A stretch of DNA of 64,000 bases from Streptomyces albidoflavus (GCF_000719955.1 NZ_JOII01000014.1:62001-126000); one strand, 5' to 3'. Positions 31,486-40,000 are shown, counted from the first letter of the stretch. Made by a program: numbers and translations. Notes: generated by a model not told the origin, from the letters alone.

Positions 31486-32193
31486 ATGGCAGACCGAGCC
31501 CGCACCCCGCGCGAGCGGTACCGCGAGCAGACGCGCGGCGAGATCAAGCGGAGCGCGGTGCGGCGGCTCGCCGAGGGCGGCGTCGAGAACGTGGCGCTGC
31601 TGCGGATCGCCAAGGAGATCGGCCTCTCCGGGCCCGCCCTCTACCGGTACTTCGGCAGCCGGGACGAACTGCTGGCGGAGCTGGTCACCGACGCCTACCA
31701 GGCGCTCGCGGACGCCGTGCGCGCTGTCGACCTGGGCGGCGGGGGACGCGCCTCCCTCCAGGCGCTGGCCGCCGCCTACCGCGCGTGGGCGCTGGCCCAG
31801 CCGCACCTGTACCTGCTGATCCAGGGCACCCCCGTGCCCGGCTTCGAGGCACCGGCCGAGACGGTGGAGCGGGCCCGCGCGGTGCTCGGCCCCTTCCTCA
31901 CCGTCTTCGCCGAGGGGCGGCCCACGCCCGCGCTGGAGCCACTGGTGGCCGAGTCGGCGGCGTGGCTGCGCGAGGACGCCGCGGTCGCCGCCTGGGTCGA
32001 ACGGTGGACGGGGCTCGCCGCGGACGCGCCCGGCGCGGCCGTGGCGCTCACCGGCGCCGTGACGGCCTGGCCGCAGACGCACGGCGTCGTCGGCCTGGAG
32101 GCGGCGGGCCAGTTCACCGGCATGGGCCAGCGGCCCGCCACGCTGCTCCCGCTCCAGATGAACCTGCTGGCCGACGCCTTCCGGCTGCCCTGA
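31486..32193 (+). CDS. TetR-family transcriptional regulator
   Basis: A 235-residue repressor. The start is the ATG at 31486 with AAGGAGG 5 nt upstream; the frame opens earlier but without a ribosome site. Residues 12-62 are the TetR helix-turn-helix (IKRSAVRRLAEGGVENVALL, then EIGLSGPALYRYFGSRDELL). The ligand-binding domain shows the TetR_C type WHG-like region near residues 80-200. It is divergent from the SDR gene with the 33-bp palindrome in between, the usual local-repressor arrangement. Confidence 0.9.
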   Translation: MADRARTPRERYREQTRGEIKRSAVRRLAEGGVENVALLRIAKEIGLSGPALYRYFGSRDELLAELVTDAYQALADAVRAVDLGGGGRASLQALAAAYRAWALAQPHLYLLIQGTPVPGFEAPAETVERARAVLGPFLTVFAEGRPTPALEPLVAESAAWLREDAAVAAWVERWTGLAADAPGAAVALTGAVTAWPQTHGVVGLEAAGQFTGMGQRPATLLPLQMNLLADAFRLP

Positions 32194-32211
32194 CCGGGGC
32201 GCCGGGGCCCG

Positions 32212-33657
32212 TCAGCGACCCGGCCGCGCGCTGTCCGGCTTGCCCTCGGCGCGCAGCCACGCGGACCAGGTGCGGGTCAGGGCCTCGCGGGTCGCGGTGT
32301 CGGGGGCGAGGGACTCGGCGTAGGCGGTGAAGTCGGCGGTGCGGGCGTGGCCGTACGCGTGCTTCTTCGGCCAGCCGGTCAGGAGGCGGGCGAAGCGGTC
32401 CTCGCCGAGGAGGCGGCGGACCTGGTGGAGGGTCATGGCGCCGCGCTGGTAGACGGGGTCGGAGAAGAGGTCGTCGGGGCCGGGCGGGTCGGCCGGGGGG
32501 AAGGCCCAGAGGTCCGCGTCCTCGGAGGTGGCGTAGAGGCGGTCGAAGGTGGACTGGGCGGTGGGCCCGTCGTGGTCCTCCTCCCAGAGCCATTCGGCGT
32601 AGGTGGCGAAGCCCTCGCTGAGCCAGATGTCCTGCCAGGTCCGGGGCGTGACGGAGTTGCCGAACCACTGGTGGGCGGTCTCGTGGACGACCAGGCCGAC
32701 GCCGGGGGCGCCCGGGTAGACGGGCCGGGTCTGGGTCTCCAGCGCGTAGCCGGCGGTGCCCGGGTCGAGGACGAGGGCGCCGTAGGAGTCGAACGGGTAC
32801 GCGCCGAACCGCTCCACCGACCAGTCGAGCACCTCCGGCAGCCGCTCCAGCACCTCGGCGTCCTCGCAGGGGGCGACCGCGTTGACGAGCGGGAGGTCGG
32901 AGGAGGCGCGGCCGGTGCTCAGTTCGTAGCGGCCGATGGCGAGGGTGGTGAGGAAACTCGCCATCGGGCGGCGGGAGTTCCAGGTCCAGGTGGTGCGGCC
33001 GTCGCGGGCGGGCTTCGGCTTCAGCGTCTCGGGTTCGCCGTTGGAGACAGCCCGCTGCCCCTTCGGGACGGTGGCGCGGAGGGTGTACGTGGCCTTGTCG
33101 AGGGGGTGGTGGTTGCCGGGGAACCAGGTCATCGCCCCGGACGGCTCGCCGAGCGCCACCGTCCCGGCCTTCCCGGTCAGCCACCCCTCCTCGCTGCCGT
33201 CGGCGTCCTCCAGGGGGCCGGGGCGGCCCGCGTACTCGACGGTGGTCCGGAAGGTCGACCCCTTGTCCAGTTCCTTCTCGGGCCGGACGGTCAGCTCGGT
33301 CCCGGCCTGGCCGTAGCGGGCCGGCCGCCCGTCGACGGTGACGGAGGTGACCTCCAGCCCCTTCAGGTCGAGGTTGAAGGCGCTGAGGTTCTGCGTGGCC
33401 CACGAGGTGATCCGCGCCGTCCCGCGCAGGGGCTGCTCGGCCCGCTCCCCGGACGTGGCCGGGGCCCAGTCGAGCGCGAGGTCGTAGTGGCGTACGTCGT
33501 ACCCGCCGTTGCCCAGCCGGGGAAAGAGCGGGTCGAGCACCCCGGCCGCCCCCGGCGTCCCGTGCACTCCCCCGCTCCCGCACCCGGCGACCGGGATCAG
33601 CACGGCGAGGGCGGCAACGGCGGTACGGAGGGGGCGGGGGCGGCGTGGGGGAGGCAC
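32212..33657 (-). CDS. M1-family aminopeptidase-like lipoprotein
   Basis: A 481-residue secreted zinc peptidase. The N-terminus is a lipoprotein signal with lipobox PVAGC at residues 22-26. The zinc motif HETAHQWFGNSVTP lies near residue 330, and the third ligand glutamate is in WLSEGFATYAEWLW, 18 residues later. The exopeptidase GAMTW-type motif is seen as GAMTWFPGNHHP near residue 174. The C-terminal helical domain of full M1 enzymes is mostly absent, so it is short (about 480 against 850 residues). Members act outside the cell on peptides. The GTG start at 33657 precedes an arginine-rich signal. Confidence 0.9.
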   Translation of the reverse strand: MPPPRRPRPLRTAVAALAVLIPVAGCGSGGVHGTPGAAGVLDPLFPRLGNGGYDVRHYDLALDWAPATSGERAEQPLRGTARITSWATQNLSAFNLDLKGLEVTSVTVDGRPARYGQAGTELTVRPEKELDKGSTFRTTVEYAGRPGPLEDADGSEEGWLTGKAGTVALGEPSGAMTWFPGNHHPLDKATYTLRATVPKGQRAVSNGEPETLKPKPARDGRTTWTWNSRRPMASFLTTLAIGRYELSTGRASSDLPLVNAVAPCEDAEVLERLPEVLDWSVERFGAYPFDSYGALVLDPGTAGYALETQTRPVYPGAPGVGLVVHETAHQWFGNSVTPRTWQDIWLSEGFATYAEWLWEEDHDGPTAQSTFDRLYATSEDADLWAFPPADPPGPDDLFSDPVYQRGAMTLHQVRRLLGEDRFARLLTGWPKKHAYGHARTADFTAYAESLAPDTATREALTRTWSAWLRAEGKPDSARPGR

Positions 33658-33745
33658 GGGGGTGATCTTAGGCGGGCGGTCGGGCGGGGACGGGGGTCCG
33701 GGGATCGGCGTGTGCGGCGGGCTCGCGGGACACGCGACCGCGAGG

Positions 33746-34357
33746 TCAGCGCCCCGCGTCCGCCGCGCGGCCCGTCCCCCCGGAGCGGGTGAGGCAGCGG
33801 CGCACCAGTGCGAGGGTGCGCCGGGTGACCGTTTCGAGCGCGGCGCCGTTCTCGACGGCGGCGAGAGCCGTGTGGAGCATTCCGGCGATCAGGTCCGCCG
33901 TGAGTGCGGGCTCGGGTACGTCGAGCTCCCGGACGGCGGCGCGGAAGGGTTCCACCTGTTCCAGGTGGAGCTCCATCAGCCGCTGCTGGCAGGCGGAAGG
34001 GAGGCCGGCGCCCATCAGCGCGGCGGCGGGGCGGTGCGCTCCTTCGGCACCGAGCCGGAGGCTCTCGCCGAAGAACGCCTCGACGCGTTCCAGCGGACCG
34101 TCAGCAGCGGCCATCGCCTCGGTGAGTGCCTGGTTGGAGCGCCGGAAGGCTTCCTCCGTGATGGTGGCCAGGAGAGCCGCCGAGGAGTCGAAGTACTGGT
34201 AGACGCTGGAGCGGGCCAGGCCCGCGCGGGCGCCGACCGCCGCCGGTGTGACGGCGGCGGCGCCTTCGGTGACCAGGATGTCGATCGCCGCCCCGACCAG
34301 CGCCTCGCGCTGCCGGGCGCGGTGTTCGGCGACGGTGGAGGCGTTGATCTTCGGCAT
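33746..34357 (-). CDS. TetR-family regulator of the adjacent ABC transporter
   Basis: A 203-residue TetR protein. The DNA-binding domain covers residues 15-62 (EALVGAAIDILVTEGAAAVT, then VGARAGLARSSVYQYFDSS). The rest is a helical ligand domain with MELHLEQVEPFRAAVRELDV. It follows the ATPase and permease genes on the same strand with a 63-bp gap, so the three form an operon. It probably binds the paired palindromes ahead of the permease gene and represses the whole operon until a drug or peptide ligand is present. Confidence 0.88.
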   Translation of the reverse strand: MPKINASTVAEHRARQREALVGAAIDILVTEGAAAVTPAAVGARAGLARSSVYQYFDSSAALLATITEEAFRRSNQALTEAMAAADGPLERVEAFFGESLRLGAEGAHRPAAALMGAGLPSACQQRLMELHLEQVEPFRAAVRELDVPEPALTADLIAGMLHTALAAVENGAALETVTRRTLALVRRCLTRSGGTGRAADAGR

Positions 34358-34420
34358 GCGGGGCGGACTCCTGGGGAGGGCGGGGGCGGGTCCAGGAGCG
34401 AGACCCGCCTGCGGCCACCC

Positions 34421-35137
34421 TCAGGAGAGGCGGCCGTCGACCATCTCGTGGACCCGGTCGGCAGCGTCCATTATCGCCGTGTCGTGGGTGACCATGACCG
34501 TGGCGGTCCGGTGTTCACGGGTCTGCTCGGCAATCAGCCGTACCGCCTCGGCCGACCGTACCCGGTCCAGTGCGGAGGTGGGCTCGTCCACCAGCAGCAC
34601 GGCGGGGGAGGTCATCAGCGCGCGTGCCAGCCCTGCCCGCTGGCGTTCCCCTCCCGACAACTGGTGCGGGCGGGAGCCGGCACGGTGCGCGAGCCCGACC
34701 GCCTCGATGAGTTCGCCGGCGCGGGCCCGGGCCGCGTTGTCGAGGCGGCCGTCGATGTGCAGGGGCAGCAGGAGCTGTTCCCTGACGGTGAGGGAGGCCA
34801 GCAGGTTGGACTGCTGGAAGACGAAGCCGACGTGGCGGCGGCGGGTGGCGGTACGTTCCTTGTCCCGCAGGGCCGTCAGCTCGGCGCCGGCGACGTGCAC
34901 GGTGCCCGCGGTCGGCCGCTGAAGGCCGCCGGCGACGGCCAGGAGGCTGGACTTGCCGGACCCGGAGGGGCCGACGACGGCCACGAACTCGCCAGGAGCG
35001 ACGCTCAGGTCGACGTGGTCGAGAGCGGTGACGGCGGTGTCCCCGTCCCCCAGGGTGAGGGTGACGTCGAGCAGCCTCAGGCCGCCGCTTCCGGCGGCGT
35101 CCTGGTCGGCCCGGTGGTCGGTGGAGGTCGTGGTCAT
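34421..35137 (-). CDS. ABC transporter ATP-binding protein (MacB/LolD type)
   Basis: A 238-residue ATPase. Walker A is GPSGSGKSSLLAVAGG near residue 55, the Q-loop is VFQQSNLL near 100, and the signature LSGGERQRAGLARALM lies near 153. Walker B is VLLVDEPTSALD near 173 and the switch histidine is in VMVTHD near 207. The family powers MacB/FtsX-like permeases that move peptides, lipoproteins or drugs without a classic pore. It overlaps the permease gene by 4 bp (ATGA). Confidence 0.94.
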   Translation of the reverse strand: MTTTSTDHRADQDAAGSGGLRLLDVTLTLGDGDTAVTALDHVDLSVAPGEFVAVVGPSGSGKSSLLAVAGGLQRPTAGTVHVAGAELTALRDKERTATRRRHVGFVFQQSNLLASLTVREQLLLPLHIDGRLDNAARARAGELIEAVGLAHRAGSRPHQLSGGERQRAGLARALMTSPAVLLVDEPTSALDRVRSAEAVRLIAEQTREHRTATVMVTHDTAIMDAADRVHEMVDGRLS

Positions 35138-36261
35138 CGGCTGGCTCCCAGCGCGGTCAGAGGGTCTACGGCGGTGATGCGGCGGACGGCGACGACGGCG
35201 CCGACGGTGCCCAGGCCGATGAGGAGGCCGGAGGAGGTGGCGATGGCCGGGGCGGAGAGGGAGAAGGGGGCCTTGCCGATCATCGCGCTGCCCAGGGCCA
35301 GCCCGACGGCGGTGCCGAGGGCCGTCGCGCCGACGAGCACGGCGACGACCTGGGCCAGTGCGTCGCGCAGGATGTATCCGGTGGGGGCGCCGAGCGCCTT
35401 CAGCAGGGCGATCTCGGCTTTGCGCTGCACCGTCCAGACGGTGAAGAACGCACCTACGACCAGGGCGGAGATGGCGTAGAGGAAGCCCTTGATCAGGGCC
35501 ATGGTGCTCGACTCGGCCGTGTAGCCGGGGGACGCGCCGAACGAGGTCTCCTTGGTGTCGGCGCGGGTGGCGGTCGCCTTCTCCGCAGCGGCGACGTCCG
35601 CGCCCGGCTCCAACGTCAGGGCGACGGCCGTGGCCTGGCGCTTCGCGGCCTCGGGCAGGTCGCCCGGCAGGCCGTAGTGCAGGTGCCGCCAGGTGTCGAG
35701 GTCGGCGTACGCGACGCCGATGTGGCCGTAGGAGATCGTCTCGTCGACCAGGCCGACCACCTTCAGCCGCACCTCGCTCTTGTCCGCGGTCAGTTCGTCC
35801 CCGACGCTCACACCCAGATCGGCGATCTCCTGGGTGATCACGATGCCGGCGCCGCCGTCGGCGAGACCCTCACCACTGCTGGGGCTGGGTGCCATGGGGG
35901 ACCCCGGTTCCACGCCGAAGACGGCGAGGTTGACCTGCTCGCCCTTCTCGGCGCCCTGCGTCACCTGCGCGTTGGCCAGGGTGTTCCCGAACGGCTCGGC
36001 CCGCTCGACCCCCTGCACCTCGGACCATGTCTCCCAGTCCTCCTGTTCCACGGTGGAGCGGGAGAACTGCTCACTGGTCGCCTTCTCGTCGAAGGCCAGG
36101 TGGGTCACGGGCAGGGCGCGCAGACCGGATATGCCGGCGTCCGCCAGGCCGGAGGCGAGTCCGGACAGCAGGACGCCGAGCACGGCGATGAGGGCGACCA
36201 CCGCGCCCATCAGGGCGAAGCGCCCGCGGGCGAAGCGCAGGTCGCGTAGGGCGAGGAACAC
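35134..36261 (-). CDS. FtsX/MacB-like ABC transporter permease
   Basis: A 375-residue permease with the four-helix FtsX layout. One membrane helix lies near residues 14-40 (FALMGAVVALIAVLGVLLSG). An extracytoplasmic domain of about 220 residues follows, then three helices around residues 260-370, including FLYAISALVVGAFFTVWTVQ and an LLIGLGTVGAVVAVRRI end. The DPLTALGASR tail is common in the DevC/MacB group. It is first in the - strand operon with its ATPase and TetR regulator. Two palindromic repeats lie 60-120 bp upstream. Confidence 0.9.
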   Translation of the reverse strand: MFLALRDLRFARGRFALMGAVVALIAVLGVLLSGLASGLADAGISGLRALPVTHLAFDEKATSEQFSRSTVEQEDWETWSEVQGVERAEPFGNTLANAQVTQGAEKGEQVNLAVFGVEPGSPMAPSPSSGEGLADGGAGIVITQEIADLGVSVGDELTADKSEVRLKVVGLVDETISYGHIGVAYADLDTWRHLHYGLPGDLPEAAKRQATAVALTLEPGADVAAAEKATATRADTKETSFGASPGYTAESSTMALIKGFLYAISALVVGAFFTVWTVQRKAEIALLKALGAPTGYILRDALAQVVAVLVGATALGTAVGLALGSAMIGKAPFSLSAPAIATSSGLLIGLGTVGAVVAVRRITAVDPLTALGASR

Positions 36262-36323
36262 AGGATCTCCGGGGAGGGGTGAGGACGGTCAGGCATGACG
36301 ACGGGAGCCCCCAGGGCTTTGCC

Positions 36324-36383
36324 TGAACTTGACGACTCCAGTGTCGGCATCATAGGCGAACTTAACGACAGCCCTGTCGGCAT
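36324..36383. promoter_or_regulatory. Tandem operator in front of the ABC-TetR operon
   Basis: Two imperfect 27-bp direct repeats (36324-36350 and 36357-36383) each end in TGTCGGCAT and each contain a CGAC-N6-GTCG palindrome; the second reads CGACAGCCCTGTCG. Between them lies TATGAT on the - strand, a good -10. This is the likely site for the TetR protein of this operon. Confidence 0.78.
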
Positions 36384-36422
36384 GTGGCCTCCCCAGCCCT
36401 CCGGGTGCCGGACAATGGACGT

Positions 36423-36932
36423 GTGCTCGACATCGGCTACGCCCTCTCCGCCCGCTTCCCCGACCCCTCCGACCTGGACTACGCCCGGGTCGACCGGCAT
36501 GCCCTGCGGCACGATCTGTTCTGCGGGGATGTGTATCTGGCGGACACCAAGGCCGACCGGGAGTTGTCCACAGCCTGGGGATGGGTGCCGGTGCTGGACT
36601 TCGCGTGGGCGCTCTGCGACATCGTCGAGCAGGTCGACCAGGATCCCCGGGGCAGCCGGGCCTCGCGGCCGCAGTACGCGGAGCTGGACTTCACCGAGTC
36701 GAGTGACCGGATGCTCTTCACCCGGCGGTTCGGCTGGGTCGACATCGAGGCCGACTGGATGAAGGCCGACGAGCCGCCGCTGACCTTCTCCCACACCGAG
36801 CTGCGCCGGGAGGCCCGCGACTTCCTGCACGACGTCGTCGCCGACCTCTGCGACCTGCACGACTCCCTGGCGGACAACCCGGTGGTCTGGGACCTGCAGG
36901 CCCGTTTCCCCCGCCTGCCCGCGCCCCGCTGA
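36423..36932 (+). CDS. Hypothetical protein, possible immunity/SMI-like acidic protein
   Basis: A 169-residue acidic, tryptophan-rich soluble protein. The GTG at 36423 is preferred; a GTG at 36384 lies inside the operator repeat. The body reads VLDIGYALSARFPDPSDLDY, VYLADTKADRELSTAWGWVP, LDFAWALCDIVEQVDQDP and LRREARDFLHDVVADLCDLH. No family was recognised. It has no membrane helix, metal motif or signal. It is divergent from the ABC-TetR operon and may share its operator, but the composition gives no functional clue. Confidence 0.6.
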   Translation: MLDIGYALSARFPDPSDLDYARVDRHALRHDLFCGDVYLADTKADRELSTAWGWVPVLDFAWALCDIVEQVDQDPRGSRASRPQYAELDFTESSDRMLFTRRFGWVDIEADWMKADEPPLTFSHTELRREARDFLHDVVADLCDLHDSLADNPVVWDLQARFPRLPAPR

Positions 36933-37036
36933 GGGCCGACCGGGGCCTGACCGGGCCGCCGGCGGGTACGCGTCCAGCCAGGGAGTCTCTTCACACTCCC
37001 CCGGACACGTCCGAGGCCGACGGAGGGAATGGCACC

Positions 37037-37387
37037 GTGAACCACTCGCACGCCGCACCCGGCACGACCCGGATGACCCCGCACCGGGCCCGGCCGCCGC
37101 GCCGGGGCAACACCAAGTACCCGCTCTCCCCGTCCACGGTCCGCGTACTGCGCTGGGGCCGCTGGTTCTCGCTGACACTGGCCGTGCTGACCTGGGCCGT
37201 GGTGATCACGGCGCTCGTCACCGGCTCCTGGGGCGCGGATCTCTTCCTGCTGGTCACCAACGCGGTCGGCGCCGTGCTGTGGCCGGCCCACGCCGCCTGG
37301 TCCTTCCACGCCCTGCTCCGCCACCGGGCCGCGGTGGCCGCCGCCGGAGCCGTGGACCACGCGGACCGCGCCGACGCCGCGGTGTGA
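37037..37387 (+). CDS. Small membrane protein with two transmembrane helices
   Basis: A 116-residue protein starting at GTG after a purine-rich GACGGAGGGAA site. The first 42 residues are basic and proline-rich and likely cytoplasmic. Helices lie at about residues 46-66 (FSLTLAVLTWAVVITALVTG) and 70-90 (LFLLVTNAVGAVLWPAHAAW). An alanine- and histidine-rich tail follows. No family was recognised. It stands alone between two unrelated genes. Confidence 0.65.
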   Translation: MNHSHAAPGTTRMTPHRARPPRRGNTKYPLSPSTVRVLRWGRWFSLTLAVLTWAVVITALVTGSWGADLFLLVTNAVGAVLWPAHAAWSFHALLRHRAAVAAAGAVDHADRADAAV

Positions 37388-37419
37388 GGCCGTACCCCGG
37401 CCCGCGTTCGCCCCGGTCC

Positions 37420-37450
37420 TTGACCTCGACCCGGCTTGAGGTTGCAGGCT
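37420..37450 (+). promoter_or_regulatory. MerR-type promoter with no gene directly behind it
   Basis: TTGACC and CAGGCT are separated by 19 bp, the overlong spacer of MerR-activated promoters, and the spacer holds the arms ACCTC and GAGGT around GACCCGGCTT. No start codon with a coding frame follows within 200 bp. The next + gene is the M14 peptidase 224 bp downstream, past a hairpin. Confidence 0.5.
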
Positions 37451-37485
37451 GCGCTCAGCGCGGAGTCGATGCCGCGCCTGGGGAG

Positions 37486-37521
37486 AGGCCGGTCCGCCCG
37501 AGCAGGTGGGTGGACCGGCCT
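37486..37521 (+). terminator. Hairpin in the 37.4-37.7 kb gap
   Basis: Arms 37486-37495 and 37512-37521 pair perfectly over 10 bp, with further GC pairing inside. It may end the transcript of the two-helix membrane gene or attenuate the MerR-type promoter. Confidence 0.5.
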
Positions 37522-37673
37522 TCGCCCTGTTTCCTGGCGAAATCGCCCAAGGAACGCCCCGCTCACGGCCATTGACGGGCCGACGGGTGGATGGAACGGT
37601 TCCGGTTCAGTGGGGCCCGGCCCGATGACGGCCGGGCCCCGCCCGTACGCCGCCTCCGTGCCCCACTCAGGAG

Positions 37674-38714
37674 ATGACCGTGAGCAGACGCCGTTCCGCC
37701 GCCCTCGTGATCGCCGCCGCCCTGCTGGCCTCGCCGCTCGCCGCGACCCCCGCCGCCGCCGCTCCCCCGCCCCCGCCGAAGCCCGGCCCCTGGGTCTGCG
37801 AGGGCGAGCCGGTGAAGCTGAACCGGCTGACCAGCAACGCCGAACTGAGCGCGGAACTGCGCACGCTGGCCAAGCGCCACCCCCGCACGCTCGACGTGGA
37901 GACGGTAGGCCGCTCGGTCGACGGGCGGCCCCTGTACACGGCGACGGCCGGCACCGGCCCGCGCAAGCTGCTGATCCTGACCCAGATGCACGGGGACGAG
38001 CCGCTCGGCACCGAGGCGGCCCTGCGGATGCTGAAGAAGGTGGCCGGACCGGGCCGGGCCGCCCGTGAGCTGCGCGAGGAGGTCACCGTCAAGGTGGTGC
38101 CGCGCGTCAACCCGGACGGCTGGGAGCGGTATCACGACCCCGACTTCCGCGAGGGGACCGATCCGCGCCTCAACTCCCACAAGGTCGACCTGAACCGCAT
38201 GTTCGGCCCGTCCCCGGAGTACGACATGGCCCTCGCCCCGGAGGCGGCGGCCGTGCACGGCGTGGTCGACGGGTTCGACCCCGACCTGGTCCTCGACTAC
38301 CACCACCAGGTCACCTACGCGACGCCCGACGGCCGCATGGTGACGATGTCCGTGCTCTGGTCGACCCACCCGGACGTGGCCCCCGAGGTGGCGGCCGACG
38401 GGAAGCGGGCCGCCGCCGTCGTGGGCGACGCCCTCGCGGACAACCCCCGCTCCAACCTCACCCTCTACCCGCGCAGCGACACCGCCTCCACCGCCCGCAA
38501 CGGCCTGGGCCTGGACGGCTATCCGACGCTCCTCCTGGAGCAGCGCGGCCAGCAGGAGGCCGGCCAGAAGGGCGCGGGCCCGCTGATCCGCGAGGCCCAG
38601 ACGGCCATGGAGTCCATCGCCGGTTCGCTGGCGGACGGCTCCTTCGCCACCGTCGACCCGGCCCGCGCCGACCTGCTCCCGGAGCGCGGCGCCAAGGTCG
38701 ACCCGCCCTGCTGA
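37674..38714 (+). CDS. Secreted M14-family zinc carboxypeptidase
   Basis: A 346-residue metallocarboxypeptidase. Residues 1-30 are a Sec signal peptide ending ATPAAAA. The zinc ligands are His and Glu in LILTQMHGDEPLGTE near residue 100, and His in VLDYHHQVTY near 205. Substrate carboxylate binding is suggested by RVNPDGWERY near 143 and NSHKVDLNRMFG near 167. The general base glutamate lies in TLLLEQRGQQ near residue 287. The catalytic domain is short like the bacterial peptidoglycan- or peptide-processing M14 members. It acts outside the cell. Confidence 0.9.
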   Translation: MTVSRRRSAALVIAAALLASPLAATPAAAAPPPPPKPGPWVCEGEPVKLNRLTSNAELSAELRTLAKRHPRTLDVETVGRSVDGRPLYTATAGTGPRKLLILTQMHGDEPLGTEAALRMLKKVAGPGRAARELREEVTVKVVPRVNPDGWERYHDPDFREGTDPRLNSHKVDLNRMFGPSPEYDMALAPEAAAVHGVVDGFDPDLVLDYHHQVTYATPDGRMVTMSVLWSTHPDVAPEVAADGKRAAAVVGDALADNPRSNLTLYPRSDTASTARNGLGLDGYPTLLLEQRGQQEAGQKGAGPLIREAQTAMESIAGSLADGSFATVDPARADLLPERGAKVDPPC

Positions 38715-38741
38715 TCCCGGCCGGGTCCGGCGGACGGCGCC

Positions 38742-39218
38742 TTACCGGGCGCCCAGCCCGGCGAGGGCGCCGTCCGTCAGCCGGTACACCGTCCACTCGT
38801 CCTGCGGGCGCGCGCCCAGCGACTCGTAGAAGCGGATCGAGGGCTCGTTCCAGTTGAGGACCGACCACTCCAGGCGCTGGTAGCCCCGCTCGACGCAGGT
38901 GCGCGCCAGTTCGCGCAGGAGCGCCTTGCCGTGGCCGCCGCCGCGCGCCTCCGGGCGGACGTAGAGGTCCTCCAGGTAGATGCCGTGGACGCCGCGCCAG
39001 GTCGAGAAGTTGAGGAACCAGAGGGCGAAGCCGACGGGCTCGCCGGTGGTGTCGTCCTCGGCGAGATGCGCGAAGGCGGCCGGGTGCGGCCCGAAGAGCG
39101 CGGTGCGCAGCTGCTCCTCGGTGAGGTGCACCTCGTCGAGAGCTTTCTCGTACGAGGCGAGGTCGCGGATCATCGCGTGGACGGCCGGTACGTCGGCGGG
39201 GCGAGCGGTACGAATCAT
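38742..39218 (-). CDS. GNAT acetyltransferase, diamine/spermidine acetyltransferase-like
   Basis: A 158-residue GNAT enzyme. The domain spans nearly the whole chain: IRTARPADVPAVHAMIRDLA at the N-terminus, GIYLEDLYVRPEARGGGHGK near residue 79 (acetyl-CoA motif) and EWSVLNWNEPSIRFYESLGA near 120. The EDLYVRPE and WNEPSIxFYxSLGA motifs match the spermidine/spermine N1-acetyltransferase subgroup. It would acetylate polyamines or similar amines. The left arm of the 18-bp inverted repeat lies only 12 bp upstream of its start, so the repeat may affect its promoter. Confidence 0.9.
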   Translation of the reverse strand: MIRTARPADVPAVHAMIRDLASYEKALDEVHLTEEQLRTALFGPHPAAFAHLAEDDTTGEPVGFALWFLNFSTWRGVHGIYLEDLYVRPEARGGGHGKALLRELARTCVERGYQRLEWSVLNWNEPSIRFYESLGARPQDEWTVYRLTDGALAGLGAR

Positions 39219-39230
39219 GGGCGAAGGCTA

Positions 39231-39248
39231 GGGCCTGTCCGGCGGATC
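39231..39248 (+). repeat. Left arm of an 18-bp inverted repeat pair flanking the DUF6624 gene
   Basis: GGGCCTGTCCGGCGGATC, the exact reverse complement of 39983-40000. No flanking target duplication is seen. This motif resembles termini of Streptomyces insertion elements (from memory, not searched). Confidence 0.7.
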
Positions 39249-39419
39249 GTGTGACTTCTCCGCACCTACCCACGTCAGTTCAGCGCGGCGGGCGTCGGGG
39301 CAGCCACCGGTGCGGTGCGGCGCCTGTCACCGTTCCCCGGAATGATCTTTACCTCCGATTCGCACCTCTAGTCTTACGGGCGGACACAAGGCACGTATCG
39401 CACCGGGGAGTTGAGAGTG

Positions 39420-39923
39420 ATGCACGACGTTGCCGCGCTGACAGCGGAGCTCACGGACATGGCTGCGGCCGATCACCGGTCGGCAGTCCACGCGAACAGC
39501 GACGAGCCCGCCGAGCAACTGGCCTGGCGGCGGCTGACCGCCCGGCACGGTGACCGGCTCAACGAGATCATGGACGAGTACGGCTGGCCGACGGCGGAAC
39601 TGGTCGGCGAGGAGGCCGCACGCGCGGCATGGCTCATCGCCCAGCACGCCGACCGGCAGCTCGACGTACAGCGTCGCGCCCTCCGGCTGATGCGGCAGGC
39701 GGTGTCGGCAGGCTCGGCCGGCCCGCGCGAGCTGGCCTTCCTGCACGACCGCACGCTGGTCAACGAGGGCCGCGAGCAGGTCTACGGAACTCAGATCGCC
39801 GGCGTGAAGGACGGCGCGCCGGTTCCGTGGCCCTGTGAAGACCCCGAGCGCATGGACGAACGTCGTGCGGAAGTCGGCATCGAGCCCTTCGACGAGTACG
39901 TCGCCCAGTTCTCCCTGGCCTGA
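39420..39923 (+). CDS. DUF6624 domain protein
   Basis: A 167-residue cytoplasmic protein. The DUF6624 fold is seen as LTAELTDMAAADHRSAV, the RHGDRLNEIMDEYGWPTAEL motif near residue 46, and AARAAWLIAQHADRQLDVQR near 66. The C-terminal QVYGTQI and PWPCEDPERMDERRAEVGIE segments are standard for the family. Function is unknown; members often lie in mobile or variable regions. The ATG at 39420 is chosen; a GTG 3 bp and a TTG 9 bp earlier are also in frame. It is enclosed by the 18-bp inverted repeats at 39231 and 39983. Confidence 0.82.
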   Translation: MHDVAALTAELTDMAAADHRSAVHANSDEPAEQLAWRRLTARHGDRLNEIMDEYGWPTAELVGEEAARAAWLIAQHADRQLDVQRRALRLMRQAVSAGSAGPRELAFLHDRTLVNEGREQVYGTQIAGVKDGAPVPWPCEDPERMDERRAEVGIEPFDEYVAQFSLA

Positions 39924-39982
39924 CGCCCCCTTCCCGGTCGCTTCCGGTGGCTCACTGCCCGGACTCACCTGCCACGGGCGAT

Positions 39983-40000
39983 GATCCGCCGGACAGGCCC
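39983..40000 (-). repeat. Right arm of the 18-bp inverted repeat pair
   Basis: GATCCGCCGGACAGGCCC, exact reverse complement of 39231-39248. Outer ends of the pair span 770 bp that contain only the DUF6624 gene. It lies 14 bp beyond the stop of the - strand kinase gene. Confidence 0.7.

Noticed and set aside
39231..40000. Complete insertion sequence
   Set aside because: No transposase is encoded between the inverted repeats and no target duplication is seen at the ends.
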